NCBI GenBank assembly: GCA_910574455.1
Contig: CAJSYZ010000009.1
Location: 1,746,031 to 1,805,039 of the forward strand
Direction of reading: 5' to 3'
DNA length: 59,009 nt
From: Trichaptum fuscoviolaceum
Lineage: Eukaryota; Basidiomycota; Agaricomycetes; Hymenochaetales; Trichaptaceae
Shown here: in pieces, positions 52,275-59,009 of the stretch
How the letters are laid out: the number at the start of each line of letters is the position of its first letter
How positions within the stretch are numbered: the stretch's first letter is position 1
Program-made: the position numbers and the translations under genes
The notes under the pieces: generated by a model
What the model was told of the DNA's origin: nothing
The model's database searches: none
Seen by the model: the letters and a program-made list of their open reading frames with translations, nothing else

Positions 52275-54364
52275 AACAAGCAGTTAGTGGCTGCGAGTTC
52301 CTCACAGCAGAGCCCGCTACCCGTGGATGGGTGTAAGGTTATTGTTAGAGAAAAAAAACATTTTTTCTTCTTTACATCTGTACATACAAAATTCTATTAT
52401 GTTATAATTACACACCTGATCTCGGAAGGAATACAAAAAGCGATTCACATCAACCTGGAGAATTGGATGCACAGATTGTTAATTGGCCTGTAGGTCCTCG
52501 TACACGTGTTGCGAGAAGAACTGCACGGCATCCACAAGGGCATTCGTGCTTGTAACACCTAGCTATAGATCCTCATAATTATTCACAGTTCCTCCTAAAC
52601 GATTTACATCACTCGCCTGAGCTGTTGCGCCAACAGTTGCAACCGCCGTGAGCAGGTATACACTCTCATCCCTCCTCTTCCAACTCTCCTTGTCGCCCTT
52701 CTTCCTGTTGTACTCCTCCAGTCCGTTCCCTACTAGCGTCAAGACGACTTCGGTTGTCTCAGCCTCGAAACCTGAGGCAACGAGCACAGGCAGGACATCG
52801 GCCGCAGCTTGGCGCCGCGTGGTTCCTACGCAGTCAACCCGCCAATGGACCAAGAGGACACCACGAAAGAAAGGTCGACTGGGACATACTCCAGAGGATC
52901 GTCCTCAAATTGTTCCACTACGTGTTCTGCAGGTTAAGGTAATATCAGTAAAAAGATGAGCGCGATTAAAGAAGAAGCTTGCGCACCTCGTAATGTGACA
53001 TTGGCGACAACTACGCCATTGAACACAACCTTAATCATCTCCCTTTCCGCTAACGTCGCCTTGTAGTTTCCTGATCGAATGACCGTGCTGAGGAAGCGTA
53101 GTCCCTGACTGACCAGCCCGTCACATGCTATCTGACCTCCACCGAGATGTCCCCACAGAGCTGTGGCCGGTACAGTATTTGAAGACGAGAGGGCCTCCGG
53201 GTATCGATGCGTATAAAGCTTGGCGAGCTCGAAAAGCGAAGGTTTGATTTGGGTGAGGAAAGAGGGAGTCAAATCGTCGGGATCACTGCGCATGGTCCCA
53301 AGCAAGGAACTTGGTGAGCACTCCCAGCTCGGCGCCAGAGAAAGCGGAGTTCGAGTCTGGCACATCCTGGCACGTCAAGTCGTAGAAGAAGGACAGAAGC
53401 ACGACCTGAGCCTGCGCATCGCTTCAGTTCCCAATCCATTCAGAAGATTGGTGGCGGTGTGTTCGAAGATCTGGAGGAAGGTGCTCGAGAAGCGGCGAAG
53501 TTGATCATTGAGTAAAGCAAGTCCGAGCGTATTTCAGAACGCCAAGGCGCGAAGATCGAGCGGCAGTTTCGAGAACAGAGACGATTGTTGGATAATTTGC
53601 AGCTTCGGGCGAGAGTGAAGAGACGAGCTGATCGATGAGATCTGGCCATTGCTCGGGGATACCGTACCTTGCGACAATGGACACGGCCTCCGCAACCTGC
53701 GCTCGTAATGTCTTGTCCGCTGGACTCGAAAGCGCGATCATTGCAGGGACCAGCTGACCCTTAGCTGCGTCTTCTCTGCGTCCGCCAAAGGCGAGTCCTC
53801 ATCCTCCCATCGCCGTTTGATCGTGTTCTTGAGATAGACACTGGCTGCGAGCCGCACCGAACGGCCTTGGGAGACATTGAGTGTGAGCTGAAGGAGGAGA
53901 GCAAAGAGCGGAGTTCAAAGACGGGCGGCAGATCCTGGCAGGTCAAGTCGTAGAAGATCGACAAAAACACAAAATATTAGCAATGTTAGGGACATATAGA
54001 TGGAAGAGAAATCAGCATAAACTCACGAGGACGAGTTGCCATTAGGAGTGTCTGTTTGTGAGCCCGAAGAAAGAGAAGAAAGACGACACACGTTGAACGT
54101 TGGCGCGACGATGGCGGATTGCATCTGGCGGTGTCTCGGGTGCTACGTATCTTTGTCATCAGCATGTGATCGAAGTTGACTTATAAGTCGCTTACCCATA
54201 AAGGAAATTTCACGTGACTGGATCAGTTTTCGCAGAGAATCCGGACAGTTGCGTTTTTCTAAGGTACCCAAGCGAACCCTACGGTTCGCGGGAATGAGTT
54301 TTGGCGGTAAAAACAGACAGTTGCATACCCTAAGAATACCCAGCGACCCAAGGGGTCGCGGGAA
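52275..54364 (-). mobile_element. Helitron-like element B (- copy) with nested 5' ends
   Basis: Inverted relative to 11632-13454. On the minus strand it starts with GGATA|TTCCCGCGACC (54364) and ends CTGCTTG|TTAGGG (52275), again A before and T after. About 70 bp inside the 5' end a second terminus occurs (CTCA|TTCCCGCGAACC at 54294), showing that one element inserted into another's 5' region. The CSE1 cargo extends further than in the plus copy. Flanks differ from the plus copy. Confidence 0.65.
52563..53970 (-). pseudogene. CSE1: CSE1/CAS fragment captured in element B (- copy)
   Basis: Minus-strand order: the chimeric FYDLTCQDLPPVFEL start near 53960, RLAASVYLKNTIKRRWEDED in another frame, PAMIALSSPADKTLRAQVAEA near 53745, EQWPDLIDQLVSSLSPEAANY near 53655, APWRSEIRSD, FELAKLYTHRYPEALSS near 53225, RFLSTVIRSGNYKATLAERE near 53105, GVVVANVTLR near 52995, and an extra segment TRRQAAADVLPVLVASGFEAE...YLLTAVATVG (52820-52635) that the plus copy lacks. 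Frameshifts break it. Sharing of the internal rearrangement with the plus copy means capture and shuffling preceded duplication. Confidence 0.8.
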
Positions 54365-54503
54365 TATCCAGAAACGAGTTTCGCACCTTCCATCCTTATA
54401 CCAAGGTGATGAAATAGAAAGGGGAATCTACATTTCTTGCTAAACAACATGGTCCTTACAACACTCCTTCCACATCGGCGGTACTACACATCTATTACTA
54501 TGT

Positions 54504-55858
54504 AACAAGCAGTTAAAGGCTGTGAGCTAACTCACAGCAAAGCCCGCTACCCGGGAATGCGGTTAGAGCAAGAGTGAGAGGGAAAAAAATTATATTTTTA
54601 AGCACATATACAGTACAGAAGTATTATACACCATACTCTTGCTGCCGCAGAGGCGCATCTGCCACACGAACAGTGCCATTGCGAGTAGCTGCCCAACTTT
54701 CAGTAGCCGCAGCTGTATCAAACATCAGCGTCGGTGGAGGTACAGTGTCTTCAGGATTTCCCCAGCCGCCCAGCACATGCTGTCTTCACCATTCGTGCCT
54801 ATGCCTTCGTCATCCTTGCCTGTCCTCAACGCAAACCCATATTGCAGCAGCGGCAGGCCAAGACCAGCACAAGCATCAAGCTTCGCCGCATGTGTGGTAC
54901 GCAGGAGGTAAGTAAGGAGAAAGCCCACATATTGGAATGAAGTAGAAACGAACATGTTCCAAGCAAATGAGAAGAGCGTGCCCGATGCGAGACCATCAAT
55001 CGGGCGCTCGCCTTGAAGCATCATTCCCGACGATAAGGACGAAGGCGCATGGGCTGTCGTTTCCCAGTCCGGCGGGACAACATCCGCCTGTGCGGCGGCG
55101 TACAATGGTGGTGCATCCTTCTCTGTCTCCTCCAGTATAACATGGACACCGTCTTCTATTGAATATGGGATGCAAAAGTAGCTGAAATAGACTCGTTAGC
55201 CTACAAAGTAAAGAAGCAATCTGTTGATGCAGCAAATTAGGCTCACCTTCCACTATGGCATTGGAGAGGCCCAGTTTCGCAGTGACATTCGCAAAGACAC
55301 CATCATTCCCAGTCCCGCCGCCAATGACCCGCCTTCGTTCCTTGCACCGACTTCCAGTTAAGCAACCTGCAATACGGCCAGGGAGGACGCGGTGTGCCCA
55401 CTCAAAGCCCGGGCCACGATTCGACCTTGGACATGCAACAGGACCAGCTGTGCTTGAGTAGTTCGCCCCGTGTTTCCGGCAGCTACAATGCTCACTGCAC
55501 CTGATACAGTTGCGCTTGGTGTCCGCTCGTCGCCAGTGTTGGATGTCCTCACAGACAAAGCGGGCTTTGCACCGCCGCAGGGTGTAGACACGGAGACACT
55601 GGGGCAGCTACTGCTCATCACATAGGAACTGGAGGGTAACGCGCCGTTGACCTGCGAAGGGTAGATCGTCGAAGGCTTGCGCTCGGTGCGCATATGTAGT
55701 TTGAAGAACAGGCAAAAACTTGAATGAGTGAGAACAACTTGCTTTGAAAGGCAGTTTCGGTACCGAAAGTGCCAGTCACATGACTTTTTAAGTTTTGGCG
55801 GAGAATCGACACAGTTGCGTTTTCCTAAGGTACCCTAGCGACCCCTAGGTCGCGGGAA
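54504..55858 (-). mobile_element. Helitron-like element A (- copy)
   Basis: Inverted copy of 10275-11633. The minus strand begins ATCAATA|TTCCCGCGACC and ends CTGCTTG|TTACATAG, with A before and T after and no target duplication. It is separated from the B copy by ~139 bp of unrelated DNA, whereas at 11.6 kb the two abut. Sequence identity to the plus copy is high by eye. Confidence 0.65.
54600..55400 (-). pseudogene. BSD2: BSD2/NDFIP-family fragment captured in element A (- copy)
   Basis: Better preserved than the plus copy: one frame (55105-54725) runs from the region after PPLY through DGLASGTLFSFAWNM, SFQYVGFLLTYLLRTTHA, KLDACAGLGLPLLQYGF and RTGKDDEGIGTNGE without the frameshift found at the same place on the plus strand. 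The upstream exon (GGGTGNDGVFANVT... near 55320) and its intron are present. The last membrane segment is missing, so it is still a truncated gene. Confidence 0.8.
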
Positions 55859-57183
55859 TATTGATGCGACTATTATTAAGAAAGCCGGCAGATGGGCCTT
55901 GAGCTGCCGTAACTTTGGCACCATCCTTCCGTTTGCGGTTTGTTTTGGTTCCCCGTCCTCCCGTCCTCTCACAATGGGTGAGCCGCGAAGGTCTCATGGA
56001 AGCAGCCGCACCGAGGATTACTACTTGGTTCGGTTGTGGCCGTCTTCACATAACGGCGAACGTTGGCGCGCTGCAGGATAGATCTGATGTCCAAACGTTG
56101 ACACCAGTTCCAAGGTAAGAATTGGCTTCCCACAAGTTCCCAAAGGCCGTATTAGAGTGGGCCAAAATCATGGTATTTGTCCAACCCTCCACAGTCTTTC
56201 TATGTCACTAAGAAAGTACTTTTAAGCTGCATTTCATCTCAATTGATTGCCGATCCCGACACCACCCTCTATCAAAACAGCAACTCCTGCTCTATTCGTC
56301 ACACGCTATACATCTGCGCTTAAGTCTTTCGAGAAAATAGCGATCATGACCGACGTTGCAACGAGGACAATCACGCACATCATCACGCGTCTGGACGGGA
56401 CGTCTCGCGAGGCAGGATCCGCGACGCCACTCGACTCATTGCGACATGATCCTCATGAATACGATGGAGGAGACTTGACAATATCGAACAATAAATATCA
56501 CTAAGTGCCTACTTAGTACAGCCCGATGAAGCACGATTATCTTTCTGAAATTTGCTACTAATAAAGTCCTGTGGATCGCCGAGAGGGTACAGTTTCACTC
56601 CAGAAGGACATTTCTCTGCACTAGCGAACTCATACTGGTATAACAGCATAACAGCCTGAAACATGTCCAAAGTCAAAGTCTGACGCGTTGTAGGGCACTA
56701 TATATTTCTATCCGTTGCCGGAAAAGTGAAGGACTATACATAATAGCCAGATAATGCGGCCGAGTCCTTCTCTGTCACATACATCTGTAGGTCCGACTGG
56801 AGAAAGACTACATCTAATATAGGGTTCAGCATGACATATACAATGTAGACAAGTTGCGCTGAGTAAGAAAAGAGACCCACCCAGACGGATCCATACTATA
56901 TCTTCATCAACAAGCATGGCTGTAGTGTATGAGCTGGAAAGATACAAAGGGCGGATAAATCGTACAGTTTATCATTATTGGTTTCATGTGCTTCAAACAT
57001 TGTTGACACAATTTACCTCTACAAATATGCGTACTCAATTCGAAGTCTTGTACGATATCTCACCATTCCAGCATCACCTTCTAATAAACCACGTAGCTAC
57101 GTAACATATAAAAATCTTTAATGCCAGTAGATAACATATAAAGTATTATTGTATAAAGGAATCTACCTCCCCTTACTACAAAA
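55859..57183. other. no recognisable gene
   Basis: Short frames on both strands (for example 55899-56081 and 56247-56504) lack known motifs. The segment 55900-56110 is GC-richer and may be another gene fragment. The rest is AT-rich. Confidence 0.35.
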
Positions 57184-58825
57184 TCATTCAAATTGACGAT
57201 TCGAAATTAATCTTCGTCTACAGTCAAAATCCGTAACTTCCACATCAGTCAAATTATTGTACCACCCCATTATAACATCAATATCCTTCCTTTTCAATGT
57301 GTTCCCATATACTCCAACCCTCACCGAAGGCACCTGCAAATAGACAGATGTAATTGTCAGTGGCAACTGAAATAACATGTCTTCAACGAACATGACCACT
57401 GGAATATCCTTTTTCCGTCGGCGGCGGTGTCGAATCTCCCACTATGATGAACGAGAAATACCTCAACACTGGATAATCATCCCTCAAGCCCACGACACCG
57501 ATTTTCCAACTATTCACTAACTCCTCTCCCCGTTCCCAAATCCAAGGCTCAAGTCGAATATTAAGCGTAGTGATCCATGGAGTCTTAATCGATCCTCTAA
57601 GCTTAACGAATGCAGTTTTGAATGAGCCAACCCGCCCAAAAAACATACTTTGAACCTTGTTAAGTTCAACAGTACCGTCGATTTCCAGGCCTATTCCATA
57701 CAGGCAGTAGTCCGATATTGCAAGATCAACTATTTCCTTCCCACAAGAAAGGAACTCGCGAAACCCCCGAACGTTCCCGTCAAACGCCCTTAGATGACAG
57801 CCTGTAAGTCGAGCCGAGAGATCCTTTCGATGTATTGGAGCGGAAAACGTGTCATCCTTCAGCCTCAAAACAACTGGAAGTTTCCACTTTGCATATACCG
57901 GCTCTCCGACGGCAAAACGCTCGTGCGCATAGCTTTCAACGATGAGACTATGCAGCTTGACCATATTTGAATTAGAGAATTTTCCAATAATCGTTTCCGA
58001 CGTAGCCATCGACAGACAAAATCTTGCTTCGTACCATCTATCCGAACGCGCAAAAAGTGTTGAGATCGATCGCCAATCGTCTCTCCTTTTGCTTCCATAT
58101 TGCATATCTCTAGCGTACTCATCGATCGCTACCTTGAGCCCTTTACAGCCTGCCCTTTCTGCCACAACATCGATCATTTCTGGCTCCATCATGTCCGTCA
58201 GAGTTATGCTTGCCCACATGCCAGACATACCCAAAGCAACAACTCGGATACGCCGATTAACTGTCGCCATCCTGAAAATCAACTTCCAGTCGCCTTCCGA
58301 GAGGTCAAGTAGGTTATAAATGATATCGTTCGGTAGATCGTTGAACTTTCGCCCAGTTGCTTTTGCTAGTTTGGGTACAGGAATAGACCTGTCCGTGCCA
58401 ACTTGTCCACAACCTCCCATCACTAATGTAGAATGACATCTTCCGATTCGTGAGTCTTCCGCAGCCTCGAGCTGCACCATCCCATCACCACGCTCTTCCT
58501 TGTCACCTTGCGACACATTGATATCTCGCCGCTTCCTTGTTTTCACTTCCCAGAATTTCCTCCTAAACCCATAAATTTCACTCAACACCCAGACCAACAA
58601 TATAAACTCACTTTTCCATTTCCTCGTTCTAATTTGTAAATTAGCTTTAACTGGATGATAGTTTAGTACTTCCATACATAGTGAAGACAGATTGACAAGC
58701 TTACCGCACGCAGAGACACAGATATGAGTATAAAGAGGAATGACGACCAACTCAGAACGCAGACCCATCCTCAGTGAAAAAAAGATTACATAAGAACTGT
58801 CCACGACACCCATTTTTTCAAACAT
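57184..58825 (-). CDS. F-box protein with LRR-like C-terminus, homopolymer frameshift
   Basis: The main frame runs from the ATG at 58825 to 57383; the C-terminus continues in another frame (57399-57184: VMFVEDMLFQLPLTITSVYLQV). Homology with the 44-kb gene (MFFVEDILLQLPSTI) shows the two belong together. The slip lies in an A-rich run (AAAAAGG on the minus strand, ~57405-57415), so it may be a sequencing artefact. The leader and F-box (LPNDIIYNLLDLSEGDWKLIF...ASITLTD) are almost identical to the 44191-45843 gene, but from the block ERAGCKGLKVAIDEY onward the protein is clearly different. Predicted SCF substrate receptor. Confidence 0.7.
58160..58818 (-). repeat. recent duplicate block (5' half of F-box gene), copy 2
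   Basis: Near-identical to 45179-45830. Divergence is abrupt on both sides: beyond ACATCGATCATTTCTGG towards the 3' half of the gene, and beyond the first methionines towards the promoter. Confidence 0.9.
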
Positions 58826-59009
58826 TTTTCCACATAACTATGAACATGACATCTCACCCTCAATTTCAGCTTCGAGCTCCCATATATATTATCACTAAAC
58901 TAAAGCAGAACCTTGGTATATACTGTCACCACTTATTATGACTTATGATTTTCTTCAGACCACTGAATAATATATCTACTGATCTCTCTCTCTACATACA
59001 GATTCGACC
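58826..59009. other. window end, no gene seen
   Basis: AT-rich sequence upstream of the F-box gene, presumably its promoter. Confidence 0.3.

Noticed and set aside
10275..55858. One large inverted duplication of ~3.2 kb
   Set aside because: The homologous stretch is split into two units with their own termini, spaced differently at the two loci and with unrelated flanks, so independent element insertions explain it better.

Overview
The window reads as nuclear DNA of a filamentous basidiomycete, most likely an agaricomycete. Introns are about 45-75 nt with GT...AG ends and CTNA-type branch points. F-box genes are expanded, a fungal TET/JBP-type dioxygenase is present, and decayed copies of fungal housekeeping genes (alpha-1,3-glucan synthase, BSD2, CSE1, SEC27, CLF1) are scattered through it. 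No rRNA, tRNA, CRISPR or bacterial operon structure was recognised. The region is accessory in character: few intact genes, many gene fragments, several families of mobile DNA, and one young duplication.

Layout. 0-10 kb: an intact 215-residue WRN-like 3'-5' exonuclease gene (minus), a LINE 3' relic, a small GD-F-V-A-R-domain gene, a long gene-poor stretch, and a three-zinc-finger Gag-like gene. 10-13.5 kb: two abutting Helitron-like gene-capturing elements carrying BSD2 and CSE1 fragments. 13.7-22.9 kb: a TET/JBP-like dioxygenase gene (plus) converging on a ~7.6 kb, ~14-exon gene (minus). That large gene encodes C2H2 fingers, an OrsD-like zinc domain, a tyrosine-recombinase-like domain and a RecQ-type helicase. 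23-33.8 kb: a TACCGCG-rich TIR element, three F-box genes or relics, an intact five-exon gene whose product resembles the shelterin subunit TPP1/ACD, and a 95-bp satellite. 34-43.7 kb: an alpha-1,3-glucan synthase pseudogene split by a 3.8 kb TIR transposon that itself carries an HSP70 fragment, followed by DRS1 and CLF1 fragments. 44-59 kb: two F-box genes with nearly identical 5' halves, a SEC27 pseudogene, another F-box gene with a decayed copy, a paralogue of the GD-F-V-A-R domain, and inverted copies of the two Helitron-like elements.

The most interesting unit is the 13.7-22.9 kb pair: a putative recombinase-helicase beside a putative 5-methylcytosine oxidase, tail to tail about 200 bp apart. 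Together with the WRN-like exonuclease and the TPP1-like protein, the intact genes lean towards DNA-end and chromatin functions, which could fit a subtelomeric or selfish-element neighbourhood. No telomeric repeat was seen, so that is inference. All homology calls come from reading translations by eye; no database search was run.
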